64,000 bases of DNA from Salinimicrobium sediminilitoris (GTDB taxonomy: Bacteria; Bacteroidota; Bacteroidia; Flavobacteriales; Flavobacteriaceae). Where the stretch lies: assembly GCF_020866905.1 (NCBI RefSeq), contig NZ_JAIVCC010000001.1, positions 218,365 through 282,364 on the forward strand, given 5' to 3'. The position numbers and the translations under genes were made by a program. Under the pieces are notes generated by a model. It did no database searches. It was given only the letters and a program-made list of their open reading frames with translations, and was not told where the DNA came from. This document shows, piece by piece, positions 53,773 through 62,617 of the stretch (within the stretch, counting starts at the first letter, position 1; every line of letters starts with the position of its first letter).

Positions 53773-54342
53773 CTATTCCGGTCCATGAGGTTCCCTGCCT
53801 GTTTCCATTTCGATTTCGATTTCGACATTTACATCCTTCTCGTAACGTTTTCCTTTTATCTCATCATGCCTGTGGAATTCGGGTGCAGGAATTTCCAGTT
53901 GGACTTTATATTTTCCTTCTTTCGGAATTTTAAAAAATGCGCCATAATGCAGCAGGAATGGATGCCACAGGAGGGGGAAATCTGTCTCAACGATCTGCTT
54001 TCCATCCTGATCGAGCACTTTTCCGCGGATCTTTAGCCCCGGAATGAATCGCTTGTCTTTCCTGTCTCTCACTACGATTTCCAGGTGCGTATTAAAACCT
54101 TCTTTTGGAGTGTTCCACTTCAGCTTTCCTTCCTGAAGTTGGTAGGTGCCTTCAGCTTCTTCCGAAGCCAGGCTTATAATGTAATCATCCACCTCCTTTT
54201 CGGCGTGGTTATCCATTTCTTTCATGTAATCCAGGGCTGCCGAATATGCTTTTCCCTGGTCTTCGGCTAATTTGATCTTTTTTTCGTTGTCTTCAATTTT
54301 CATTTTTTCAGTCTTATAGGTTAGTCCCTTTAAGTTAGGCAT
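53773..54342 (-). CDS. Hypothetical protein with a P19/Tp34-like C-terminal domain
   Basis: 189 aa without a signal peptide. The first 60 residues are charged and helical. The C-terminal half (FNTHLEIVVRDRKDKRFIPG, FPLLWHPFLLHYGAFFKIPK, EGKYKVQLEIPAPEFHRHDE) resembles the periplasmic iron-binding P19/Tp34 family, including HYG and RHDE. The lack of a signal peptide argues for a different site of action. An alternative ATG at 54303 would remove 13 residues. Its position directly upstream of a VIT1/CCC1-type transporter supports a link to metal ions. The assignment is tentative. Confidence 0.55.
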   Translation of the reverse strand: MPNLKGLTYKTEKMKIEDNEKKIKLAEDQGKAYSAALDYMKEMDNHAEKEVDDYIISLASEEAEGTYQLQEGKLKWNTPKEGFNTHLEIVVRDRKDKRFIPGLKIRGKVLDQDGKQIVETDFPLLWHPFLLHYGAFFKIPKEGKYKVQLEIPAPEFHRHDEIKGKRYEKDVNVEIEIEMETGREPHGPE

Positions 54343-54517
54343 AAGGGCTTGCTTTTGCTGCTAAAGAGCTGTTAAAATGAGGGGCCGAAAATGGCATTTT
54401 GGAAGAGGTTTTCCGCAGATCTTTTTGGCGCTTCAAAAAAGAAATTATTCCGGAACAGAGAACATTAAATGAAGAAATATTTCTGCGGAAGATTTTTCTG
54501 AAACTTGCCATGGCCTT

Positions 54518-55036
54518 TTATCTATATGGAGTAGTTCCTTTCACCTGATTGGGATTGGGTATTTTGCGGCGGAGTATCAATGCTGCAATGGCTGCGGTGA
54601 TCAAACCTGTGATTGCTGCCCAAACCATACTTTGCATGATGTAATTCTTAAGGCTAAAGTACAACTCCGCTTCTTCCCGGTTCATTTCGCCTGCTTCTAC
54701 GGAATATTCAGTGATATTCCTGAAGTAATCGGGAGTAATGACCTGGATTATGAGAAGCTGTACGAAAGGGGAGAGGATCACGATACCGGCTGTAAGAATA
54801 GCTCCCGATTTAAACCCTTCCTGCCAGCTCATAAAGCCGTTATGGTAATTCTTACGTTTGTCGAAAAGGGCAAGCAGGTAGATCCCAATAGCGACAATCG
54901 CGAAAAAGCTGGTGTAGAAGGAGTGGTCTGCTATGTATTCATCGTGAAGCCCCAGGAATTTCTCTCCCAGCATCCACAGGATCATGACCACAGAGAAAAT
55001 AATAGCCCATTTGATTTCGATGCGGTATTTTCTCAT
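54518..55036 (-). CDS. DUF4199 membrane protein
   Basis: 172 aa, four hydrophobic segments (AIIFSVVMILWMLGEKFLG; FYTSFFAIVAIGIYLLALF; SGAILTAGIVILSPFVQLLI; SMVWAAITGLITAAIAALIL) with NGFMSWQEGFKSG between, the usual DUF4199 layout. Family of unknown function, common in Bacteroidota. It stands alone; the downstream gap of 175 bp towards 54342 holds no gene. Confidence 0.88.
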   Translation of the reverse strand: MRKYRIEIKWAIIFSVVMILWMLGEKFLGLHDEYIADHSFYTSFFAIVAIGIYLLALFDKRKNYHNGFMSWQEGFKSGAILTAGIVILSPFVQLLIIQVITPDYFRNITEYSVEAGEMNREEAELYFSLKNYIMQSMVWAAITGLITAAIAALILRRKIPNPNQVKGTTPYR

Positions 55037-55132
55037 AATAGAAAGGTTGGTTCTATAAAAATAGGAAAAAATGCATTTTTAAACAGGACAATAAAAAAGA
55101 AAATTGATAAAAAGGATTCACATCAATCAGAG

Positions 55133-55505
55133 CTCATTTCAAGCTCTTTTTTACTACAGTAGCACCTGAATAGATTTTGAAATAAATTCAGAATGACGGG
55201 AGCTTGTGAAAGGAGATGCTGAAATAAATTCAGCATGACGTAGAATAACCTGGTCAACCTGAACTTGTTTCAGGTTCTCTTTTATTGCAGTAGCACCTGA
55301 GTAGATTCTGAAATACATTAAGAGGGACGGGAGTTCCATGGGAAGATGCTGAAATAAATTCAGCATGACGTAGAATAACTTGGTCAACCTGAACTTGTTT
55401 CAGGTTCTCTTTTACTGCAGTAGCACCTGAGTAGATTCTGAAATACATTAAGAGGGACGGGAGTTCCATGGGAAGATGCTGAAATAAATTCGGCATGACG
55501 TAGGG
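55133..55505. repeat. 130-bp tandem repeat (CTGAACTTGTTTCAGG / AAATAAATTCAGCATGAC)
   Basis: Two full copies start at 55258 and 55388 with a partial copy before them. Each holds CCTGAACTTGTTTCAGG (hairpin), TTGCAGTAGCACCTGA, and GCTGAAATAAATTCAGCATG (hairpin). Short ORFs through it (VILRHAEFISAS) are repeat translations seen widely in Bacteroidota genomes. No gene. Confidence 0.85.
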
Positions 55506-55519
55506 CTAATAAAAAGGAA

Positions 55520-55553
55520 AAGGCCTGAAAAGCAGTTATGCTCTTCAGGCCTT
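55520..55553 (-). terminator. Terminator downstream of secA
   Basis: AAGGCCTGAA (55520-55529) pairs perfectly with TTCAGGCCTT (55544-55553). Read on the minus strand, the stem is followed by TTCCTTTTT. It lies 144 bp past the secA stop codon and is the first convincing terminator for that gene. Confidence 0.75.
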
Positions 55554-55696
55554 ACCCCTCTGTCCTGCGGACATCTCCCCTTGAAAAAAAAGGGGAGAAA
55601 TATGTTGTCAAAATAACTAGTAGTGGATATGTCGGTATTCTAACTGATGGTCGCTAACTACAAATTAACTAATCACCAGTCACCAATAACTAATCC

Positions 55697-58600
55697 CTAT
55701 TCATCAACAAGCACCCAGTCCCCTTTGTCGAGAAGTGGGATGGCCTGTTTGAACTTCATACTCTTATTCTCTCCCGTCATTACATTTTTAATGTTCACTT
55801 TGTCGTTACGACCAATTTTTGGACGTTCCCGGGTGATGGTTTCAGTTACCTGCGGGCGACGTTGCTGGGTTTGACCTGCAGCCCTGCTTTGGGCAGCTCT
55901 CTCATCCATATTCGGGATCTCTTCTTTCGAGGTCTCGACAGTCTCTTTTTTCCTGGTTTGTCTTGCCTCTTTAATTTGAGCAGGATTTGGTGCAGGAAGT
56001 TCTCCCTTGAACAGGAAGGAGATCACATCTTTGTTTACCAGGTCAAGCATTACCTTGAACAATTCAAAAGCTTCGAACTTATAGATCAACAAAGGATCTT
56101 TTTGCTCGTGTACAGCCAACTGCACACTCTGCTTAAGTTCGTCCATCTTTCTTAGGTGAGTCTTCCAGGCGTCGTCAATGATCGCTAAACTTATATTCTT
56201 TTCAAAGTCGGTGATCAACTGCTTACCTTCACTTTCATATGCTTTTTCAAGATTGGTAACTACCTGCAGGGTTTTCGTACCATCGGTAAATGGAACAGCG
56301 ATCCTTTCAAAGCTATTGCCTTTATCTTCCCACACCTGCTTGATCACAGGGTAAGCAGCTTCGGCATTGCGCTTCATCTTTTCAAGATAGTGCTCGTAGG
56401 CAGCCTTGTAAACGATTCTTGCAATCTTTTGGAAATCCATTTTATCGAACTCTTCCTTAGTTACAGGAGAACTCATGGAGAAATAGCGAATAAGTTCGAA
56501 CTCAAAATTCTTAAAGTCGCTCGCCAGTTTATTTGTTTCTGCAATACCTTCTGCAGTATCATAGATCATGTTCGAAATGTCCACGCGCAGCCTGTCTCCA
56601 AATAAGGCGTGGTAACGGCGCTTATAAACCACCTCACGCTGGGCATTCATCACGTCATCATACTCCAGAAGTCGTTTACGTACTCCAAAGTTGTTCTCTT
56701 CCACCTTTTTCTGAGCGCGTTCAATGGATTTAGAGATCATGGAATGCTGGATCACTTCTCCTTCTTCCAGACCCATGCGGTCCATTAGTTTCGCGATCTT
56801 TTCAGATCCAAACAAGCGCATCAGGTTATCTTCGAGAGACACATAAAATTGAGAACTACCGGGATCTCCCTGTCGTCCTGCACGACCTCTTAACTGCCTG
56901 TCCACACGTCTTGAATCATGACGCTCTGTACCTACAATGGCAAGACCACCGGCTTCCTTAACTTCTTTGGACAATTTGATATCTGTACCACGTCCTGCCA
57001 TGTTGGTGGCTATGGTCACAACGCCCGAGTTACCTGCTTCGGCAACAATATCGGCTTCTTTCTTATGCAGTTTCGCGTTAAGAACGTTGTGCGGCACGTT
57101 TCGCAGCTTCAGCATACGGCTTAACAATTCCGAAATTTCTACGGAAGTAGTACCAATCAACACAGGCCTTCCTGCTTTAGAAAGGTCAGTCACATGATCG
57201 ATTACTGCATTATATTTTTCACGTTTGGTCTTGTAGACCAAATCTTCTTTATCTTTTCTTGCTATAGGACGGTTCGTCGGAATTTCTACCACATCGAGTT
57301 TGTAGATCTCCCATAATTCTCCTGCTTCGGTTACAGCTGTACCGGTCATCCCCGATAGTTTGCTGTACATCCTGAAATAATTCTGAAGAGTTACCGTAGC
57401 AAAGGTTTGCGTGGCATCTTCGATCTTCACATTCTCCTTAGCCTCGATAGCCTGGTGCAGTCCGTCGCTGTAACGACGCCCTTCCATGATACGACCGGTT
57501 TGCTCGTCAACGATCTTCACCTTATTATCCATCACCACATATTCGGTGTCTTTTTCAAACAGGGTGTAAGCCTTTAACAGCTGACGCATAGTGTGAATTC
57601 GCTCGCTCTTCACGCTGTAGTCGCGGAAAAGGTCTTCTTTCTTTTCGGCTTCTTCTTCTTTAGAAAGACCTTCTTTCTCAATTTTTGCGATCTCCATTCC
57701 AATTTCGGGCATCACAAAGAAATCGGGGTCGTCTTTTCCTGAAAGGAATTCGATTCCCTTATCTGTAAGGTCGATCTGGTTATTTTTCTCCTCGATCACG
57801 AAGTACAATTCGGCATCAACCGTGGGCATTTCCCGGTTGTTATCGGCCATGTACTTGTTCTCTGTTTTCTGAAGAAGCGCCTTAACACCTTCCTCACTCA
57901 GATATTTTATAAGAGCCTTATTCTTTGGAAGTCCGCGGTAAACGCGCAACAGTTGTAAGCCTCCTTCTTCAGTGTTTCCTGAAGCTATAAGTCTTTTAGC
58001 TTCAGCAAGAACCCCGGTTAAATATTTTCGCTGTACCTCAACGACGTTTGCGATTGCGGGTTTTAATTGATCGAATTCATGTACGTCTCCCTTGGGAATT
58101 GGTCCCGAAATAATAAGGGGCGTCCTTGCATCATCAACCAGCACCGAATCCACCTCATCTACTATTGCGTAGTTGTGTGGACGTTGTACAAGATCGTCGG
58201 GCGAATGCGACATGTTATCCCGCAGGTAATCAAATCCAAATTCATTATTGGTTCCGTAGGTGATATCGGCATTGTATGCTTTTCTACGGGAAGCCGAATT
58301 GGGACGGTGGTAATCTATACAGTCAACAGTCAGGCCATGGAACTGGAAAATAGGAGCCATCCATGCGCTGTCACGTTTTGCCAGGTAATCGTTCACCGTA
58401 ACCAGGTGTACCCCGTTTCCGGTAAGTCCGTTAAGGTACATGGGAAGTGTGGCCACAAGTGTTTTACCTTCCCCTGTTTGCATCTCTGCGATCTTTCCCT
58501 GGTGCATTGCGACACCACCTATAAGCTGCACATCGTAGTGTACCATGTCCCAGGTAATGGGTTTCCCGGCAGCATCCCATGAATTCTTCCAAATTGCATG

Positions 58601-59056
58601 ATCCCCTTCAAGATTTACATAATCTTTTTCGGCAGAAAGCTCGCGGTCATAGGCAGATGCCGTGACCTTTAATTCGGTATTGTTTTTAAAACGTTTAGCT
58701 GTTTCCTTAACGGTGGCAAATGCTTCGGGCAGGATCTCGTTGAGAACACCTTCAGAGATCTCATAAGACTTCTCTTTTAAGGCGTCAACTTCGGCGTAAA
58801 TGTCTTCTTTTCGGGTAATATCTTCAGATGCATCGGCTTCGGCATTTAGACTGGTGATCTGTTCATTCACCTCCTTAAGCGCATCTTTAATCCTGGTCTT
58901 GAAAGCTGTGGTCTTGGCGCGGAGTTCATCCAGGCTAAGAGCTTCATATTCTTTTTCGAGAGCGAGGATCTGGTTGACTATAGGCTGAATCTCCTTAATG
59001 TCTTTCTTAGACTTGTCGCCGACAAAAACTTTCAATACGGTATCTAAAAAACTCAT
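55697..59056 (-). CDS. secA: Preprotein translocase motor SecA
   Basis: This ATPase drives preproteins through SecYEG. 1119 aa, long form usual in Bacteroidota (the extra residues lie between the first nucleotide-binding domain and the cross-linking region). Motifs: AEMQTGEGKTLVATLPMYL (Walker A), VDEVDSVLVDDARTPLI (DEAD-like box), IATNMAGRGTDIKL and GRAGRQGDPGSSQFYVSLED. It ends KQAIPLLDKGDWVLVDE without the C-terminal zinc-finger motif (CxCxSGKxYK), common in this phylum. A single-gene transcript is likely: promoter upstream, terminator downstream. Confidence 0.97.
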   Translation of the reverse strand: MSFLDTVLKVFVGDKSKKDIKEIQPIVNQILALEKEYEALSLDELRAKTTAFKTRIKDALKEVNEQITSLNAEADASEDITRKEDIYAEVDALKEKSYEISEGVLNEILPEAFATVKETAKRFKNNTELKVTASAYDRELSAEKDYVNLEGDHAIWKNSWDAAGKPITWDMVHYDVQLIGGVAMHQGKIAEMQTGEGKTLVATLPMYLNGLTGNGVHLVTVNDYLAKRDSAWMAPIFQFHGLTVDCIDYHRPNSASRRKAYNADITYGTNNEFGFDYLRDNMSHSPDDLVQRPHNYAIVDEVDSVLVDDARTPLIISGPIPKGDVHEFDQLKPAIANVVEVQRKYLTGVLAEAKRLIASGNTEEGGLQLLRVYRGLPKNKALIKYLSEEGVKALLQKTENKYMADNNREMPTVDAELYFVIEEKNNQIDLTDKGIEFLSGKDDPDFFVMPEIGMEIAKIEKEGLSKEEEAEKKEDLFRDYSVKSERIHTMRQLLKAYTLFEKDTEYVVMDNKVKIVDEQTGRIMEGRRYSDGLHQAIEAKENVKIEDATQTFATVTLQNYFRMYSKLSGMTGTAVTEAGELWEIYKLDVVEIPTNRPIARKDKEDLVYKTKREKYNAVIDHVTDLSKAGRPVLIGTTSVEISELLSRMLKLRNVPHNVLNAKLHKKEADIVAEAGNSGVVTIATNMAGRGTDIKLSKEVKEAGGLAIVGTERHDSRRVDRQLRGRAGRQGDPGSSQFYVSLEDNLMRLFGSEKIAKLMDRMGLEEGEVIQHSMISKSIERAQKKVEENNFGVRKRLLEYDDVMNAQREVVYKRRYHALFGDRLRVDISNMIYDTAEGIAETNKLASDFKNFEFELIRYFSMSSPVTKEEFDKMDFQKIARIVYKAAYEHYLEKMKRNAEAAYPVIKQVWEDKGNSFERIAVPFTDGTKTLQVVTNLEKAYESEGKQLITDFEKNISLAIIDDAWKTHLRKMDELKQSVQLAVHEQKDPLLIYKFEAFELFKVMLDLVNKDVISFLFKGELPAPNPAQIKEARQTRKKETVETSKEEIPNMDERAAQSRAAGQTQQRRPQVTETITRERPKIGRNDKVNIKNVMTGENKSMKFKQAIPLLDKGDWVLVDE

Positions 59057-59080
59057 ATGTTTTTGTGGTATTTAATATGT

Positions 59081-59108
59081 CAAAGTTAAGCAAAAAAAAA
59101 GCCTCAAT
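59081..59108 (-). promoter_or_regulatory. Candidate secA promoter
   Basis: On the minus strand TAACTTTG (59081-59088) matches TAnnTTTG, 25 bp before the secA ATG at 59056. A TTG lies 16 nt further upstream, shorter than the usual 19-21, and it overlaps the terminator of the DUF2795 gene. Confidence 0.45.
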
Positions 59109-59122
59109 TCTGAGACTTTTTT
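59094..59122 (-). terminator. Terminator of the DUF2795 gene
   Basis: AAAAAAGCCTCA and TGAGACTTTTTT form a stem with one C/A mismatch and a 4-nt loop ATTC. On the minus strand it is followed by a run of nine T. It lies 23 bp past the stop of the gene at 59145-59366 and separates it from secA. Confidence 0.8.
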
Positions 59123-59144
59123 CTGCTGTTATTTAGGTGTGCTT

Positions 59145-59366
59145 TTAATATTCATCTTCATTCCAGAGGTAGTCCTCATCTGTAGGGTAATCGGGCCAGA
59201 TTTCCTCTATTGAATCATAGGAATCTCCCTCATCTTCAATAGCCTGCAGGTTTTCGACAACCTCCAGGGGCGCACCCGTCCTGATGGCGTAATCAATTAA
59301 CTCATCTTTTGTGGCGGGCCATGGCGCATCACTAAGGTAGGATGCTAATTCTAATGTCCAATACAT
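59145..59366 (-). CDS. DUF2795 protein
   Basis: 73 aa. LELASYLSDAPWPATKDELI and DYAIRTGAPLEVVENLQAIE are the family signature (small helical protein of unknown function). The C-terminus is very acidic (DYPTDEDYLWNEDEY). A perfect-spaced promoter upstream and a terminator downstream make it a single-gene unit. The order DUF2795-secA is plausible for flavobacteria; I did not verify it. Confidence 0.9.
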   Translation of the reverse strand: MYWTLELASYLSDAPWPATKDELIDYAIRTGAPLEVVENLQAIEDEGDSYDSIEEIWPDYPTDEDYLWNEDEY

Positions 59367-59389
59367 TGGTTAATCGGTTTTAATTTTTG

Positions 59390-59419
59390 CAAAAATAATT
59401 TTTTTGACGAGATAGTCAA
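59390..59419 (-). promoter_or_regulatory. Promoter of the DUF2795 gene
   Basis: On the minus strand TTG (59417-59419), exactly 19 nt and TATTTTTG (59390-59397) give a full match to the Bacteroidota consensus. The expected start lies near 59383, about 17 nt before the ATG at 59366. Confidence 0.75.
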
Positions 59420-59523
59420 GAAAAAAATCATCTTTTTATCACTAATTTTAAGAACGTATCTCTTCCACTGTAATTCCTTATAAAATAGAGGCCTTAAGTA
59501 AAAAATTTGCAGGATCCGGATTT

Positions 59524-60099
59524 TTAAGATTCCTTTTGCGGAATCCATTGAATTTCCTCTGCCTGTAGATCATGAGACAACTTTCGTGCCAGCACAAAAA
59601 GGTAGTCACTTAGGCGGTTGAGGTACTGCAGCACCTGCTCTTCAAAAGGTTCAATTTCGTATAGGGCAGTGGCTAAACGCTCGGCGCGGCGGCATACACA
59701 GCGGGCTACGTGACAAACTGACACGGTTTGATGCCCCCCCGGAAGTACAAAATGTGTCATAGGCGGTAGAGCTTCATTCATTTTATCCATTTCCTGCTCC
59801 AGCAGCTCAATATCCTCTTGTGAGATCAAAGGGATCTCCAGGCGCTTTTTACCACTTTTAAGCACGGCTTTTTGAGGATCGGTTGCAAGGGTGGAACCCA
59901 TGGTGAACAGCCGGTCCTGGATCTTTAGGATGATCTCCTTGCTGTGTTCGTCCACCTGCTGGTCACGCAGGAGGCCCAGGTTAGAATTTAGCTCGTCTAC
60001 AGTGCCGTAACTTTCAATGCGAATATGATGTTTGGGAACCCGGGTGCCGCCAAAAAGAGCAGTAGTGCCTTTGTCTCCTGTTTTTGTGTAAATCTTCAT
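59524..60099 (-). CDS. Cob(I)yrinic acid a,c-diamide adenosyltransferase (PduO-type)
   Basis: This adenosylates the corrin cobalt in cobalamin synthesis or salvage. 191 aa, PduO/MMAB fold. MKIYTKTGDKGTTALFGGTR is the N-terminal family signature (ATP binding), IESYGTVDELNSNLG follows, and THFVLPGGH and VCRRAERLATALYE are the conserved core blocks. LQYLNRLSDYLFVLARKLSH ends it. The call is secure; gene names for this family vary. Confidence 0.94.
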   Translation of the reverse strand: MKIYTKTGDKGTTALFGGTRVPKHHIRIESYGTVDELNSNLGLLRDQQVDEHSKEIILKIQDRLFTMGSTLATDPQKAVLKSGKKRLEIPLISQEDIELLEQEMDKMNEALPPMTHFVLPGGHQTVSVCHVARCVCRRAERLATALYEIEPFEEQVLQYLNRLSDYLFVLARKLSHDLQAEEIQWIPQKES

Positions 60100-60360
60100 G
60101 TTTTCAATTTTAATATCTCCTCTGTGAAAGGTTGCCTAAAGTAGGAAAATTTGAAGTGTTTTTGAAACGGAAAGCAATCAGGTATTATGAAAAGTTAGCA
60201 CGCCCTGAATGAAAAGACAATACATCCAAAAATGTTTAGAAGATCTCACTTCTGAAACTTCTTATTAACATCCCTTAAAAATGACCTTTTTGAGAGGGAT
60301 TTCCAGAGGTGTCTCCTGAAGGAACAGGATTATTATTTTTAATAACACTTCGGCTGAAGG

Positions 60361-60558
60361 CTATTCTCCAATATTTATTTCGGGCGTATTATTCCCGTTC
60401 TGTCTTCTGAATTTCTCGCGTATCTTTTTGCTTAGCGAACGACGCCACTCCAGTTCCTTTTTCCTTCTTTTTATGCTTCTTATCCAAAGCAAAAAAGCAA
60501 CACAGACACATGCCAGGGCCAGGTATAGAAATATCTCGTTTAAAAAAAACTCTTCCAT
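60361..60558 (-). CDS. Small single-pass membrane protein
   Basis: 65 aa. One membrane segment (IFLYLALACVCVAFLLWI) is followed by a strongly basic tail (RSIKRRKKELEWRRSLSKKI). No known family recognised. Function unknown. It lies 85 bp from a similar 50-aa gene on the same strand. The alternative is an accidental ORF, but the length, composition and neighbour make a real gene likely. Confidence 0.55.
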   Translation of the reverse strand: MEEFFLNEIFLYLALACVCVAFLLWIRSIKRRKKELEWRRSLSKKIREKFRRQNGNNTPEINIGE

Positions 60559-60643
60559 GGCACAAGGGTTTTAGATACAGTTAATTTACAGAAAATTCCT
60601 GATAAACTGAAACTTATGTCCTGTTAAAACCCGTATAAAAGTT

Positions 60644-60796
60644 TTATTGTTTCTTCCTTTTTCTTTCGTGATATCGCTTTCTAAAGCTTTCGTTTTGCCT
60701 GTTCTTCTTTGTTCGATTTCGCGTCCAGAGAAAAAAGACAAGGAAAACCACGATAAGGATGATATATTTTAAAGTGTCGCTGTCGAAAAAAGACAT
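60644..60796 (-). CDS. Small single-pass membrane protein, 50 aa
   Basis: Read directly from the minus strand: MSFFDSDTLKYIILIVVFLV then FFLWTRNRTKKNRQN and a basic tail ending HERKRKKQ. ATG at 60796, TAA at 60644-60646. It has the same layout as the neighbouring 65-aa protein (one membrane helix, then many K and R), so the pair may be related or act together. Below common ORF length cut-offs. Function unknown. Confidence 0.5.
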   Translation of the reverse strand: MSFFDSDTLKYIILIVVFLVFFLWTRNRTKKNRQNESFRKRYHERKRKKQ

Positions 60797-61135
60797 TTTT
60801 GGAAGGTAGATTTTAGAAGTTAGAATTTAGAAGGAGGTGTTGCTTGTTGCGAGGTTCGGGTTTTACAAATTGACCTTGATCTGATAACTACCAATCACTG
60901 CTATTAAAAAGAGTTTCAAAAAGGGCTTTTTTGGGAGGTGCTTTGCAGTTAACTTTTGCCTTTTATCCTGCCTCAATTACAGTTTACAATATATAAGCTA
61001 CAATATACATCAAAAACTGCCAACTAACCAATGCGCACTGCCTACTGAACAAGATAGTTGCCTGTTGCCCGTTTTACAATAAAAATATAAATTTTATACT
61101 GAGCTGTTATTAATTTCACTTCGTATTTCGTAGAG
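60797..61135. other. Spacer without a gene
   Basis: About 340 bp of low-complexity intergenic DNA with words such as TAGATTTTAGAAGTTAGAAT and CAATATATAAGCTACAATAT. No ORF, promoter or terminator of note was seen. Confidence 0.4.
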
Positions 61136-61843
61136 CTAATTTCGTACTTCCAAATTCACTTCCTTCCTTTCGTCACTTTCGACCATTCCGTCGCGTAATC
61201 TTATGATACGATGTGCATGTCGGGCGATATCTTCTTCGTGCGTTACCAGGATCACTGTATTTCCGGACCTGTGGATCTCATCAAAAAGGTTCATGATCTC
61301 TACGGAAGTTTTTGAATCCAGGTTTCCTGTGGGTTCATCGGCAAGAATAATGGATGGCTTGTTAACCAGGGCTCTACCTACAGCAACCCTTTGTCGCTGC
61401 CCTCCGGAAAGCTGATTAGGTTTATGGTCCATCCTGTCGGCCAGGCCAACATCGGTGAGTACTTTCTCGGCACGTTCTTTCCGCTGACTTTTTGAAGCAC
61501 CCGCATAGATCATGGGAAGAGCCACGTTTTCAAGAGCGGTGGTGCGGGGGAGAAGGTTAAAGGTTTGAAAGACAAAGCCAATCTCCTTGTTACGGATCTC
61601 TGCCAGCTCATCGTCTGTCATTTTACTTACGTCCTTTCCGTTAAGTATGTATTGACCGGAGGTGGGGGTGTCCAGACATCCTAAAAGGTTCATTAAAGTA
61701 GACTTTCCTGAACCCGAAGGGCCCATAAAGGCAACATATTCCCCTTTTTCGATCTCAAGGTCGATACCTTTTAAAACTTTTACTACTTCCTGACCCAGGT
61801 TAAAATCCCTGGTAATCTGGCTGATCTTTATGACGCTGCTCAT
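61136..61843 (-). CDS. ABC transporter ATP-binding protein (LolD/MacB-like)
   Basis: 235 aa ATPase subunit. Walker [18 protein letters not shown]-loop [18 protein letters not shown], signature [19 protein letters not shown], Walker [14 protein letters not shown]-loop [10 protein letters not shown]. It belongs to the MacB/LolD group that energises lipoprotein release or peptide/antibiotic efflux. The permease is not adjacent in the window. It stands alone between spacers. Confidence 0.92.
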   Translation of the reverse strand: MSSVIKISQITRDFNLGQEVVKVLKGIDLEIEKGEYVAFMGPSGSGKSTLMNLLGCLDTPTSGQYILNGKDVSKMTDDELAEIRNKEIGFVFQTFNLLPRTTALENVALPMIYAGASKSQRKERAEKVLTDVGLADRMDHKPNQLSGGQRQRVAVGRALVNKPSIILADEPTGNLDSKTSVEIMNLFDEIHRSGNTVILVTHEEDIARHAHRIIRLRDGMVESDERKEVNLEVRN

Positions 61844-61920
61844 AGACTAATGTGAATTCAAATTGTTAGACGCAAGATAGAGGAATATGTTACAAGTTCT
61901 CTTGTCGGGGATTTGAAAAT

Positions 61921-62600
61921 TGTCATTCCGACGCCAGGAGGAATCTCCTTTGTATACGAGAGATTCTTCGCTCCGCAAAAGCTTCGCTTTGAATGACAGG
62001 GATTCCAAGTTAGCGCTTCCTTTTGCCCTCCCTAAAGGGTGGGAAGCGCATGTGTTTTAGGGAAAGTAGCCAAAAGTCAACAGCTAATAGCTAATAGCTG
62101 TTTTAGGTAAAATGTCATTCCGACGAAGGAGGAATCTCTTGTGGAAAACGAGAGATTCTTCACTCCGCAAAAGCTTCGTTCTGAATGACAGGGATTTCAA
62201 GTTAGCGCTTCCTTTTCCTTTCCCTAGGGTGGGAAGCGCAGATAACCTACAAGAAAAAGCCAAAGGCCAGTAGCAAATGGCTAATAGTTGCTTTAAGTAA
62301 AATGTCATTCCGACGTTAGGAGGAATCCCATTTGGATACAAAGGATTCTTCGCTCCGCATAAACTTCGCTCTGAAAGACAGAGATTCTAAATTAGCGCTT
62401 CCTTTTCCCCTCCCTAAAGGGTGGGAAGCGCATGGATTTTTGGGGAAAGTAGCTAAAAGCCAACAGCTAATAGCTAACAGCTGTTTCAGGAAAAATGTCA
62501 TTCCGACGTTAGGAGGAATCTCATTTGTAGACGAGAGATTCTTCGCTCCGCAAAAGCTTCCCTCTGAAGGACATTATTGTCAACTGCCAACTGAACACCT
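61921..62600. repeat. GTCATTCC composite repeat array, four copies of ~191 bp
   Basis: Copies start at 61921, 62113, 62303 and 62496 (192, 190 and 193 bp apart). Each holds a GTCATTCCGACG...GAATGACA hairpin, a GCGCTTCC...CTCCCTAAAGGG...GGAAGCGC hairpin and an ACAGCTAATAGCTAA...AGCTGTTTT tail. The stretch has no gene; short ORFs through it are repeat translations. Confidence 0.9.
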
Positions 62601-62617
62601 GCGCACTGCCTACTAAT

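Noticed and set aside
55154-55496. Minus-strand ORFs with VILRHAEFISAS-type sequence
   Set aside because: They are translations of the 130-bp tandem repeat; such peptides recur wherever this repeat family occurs.
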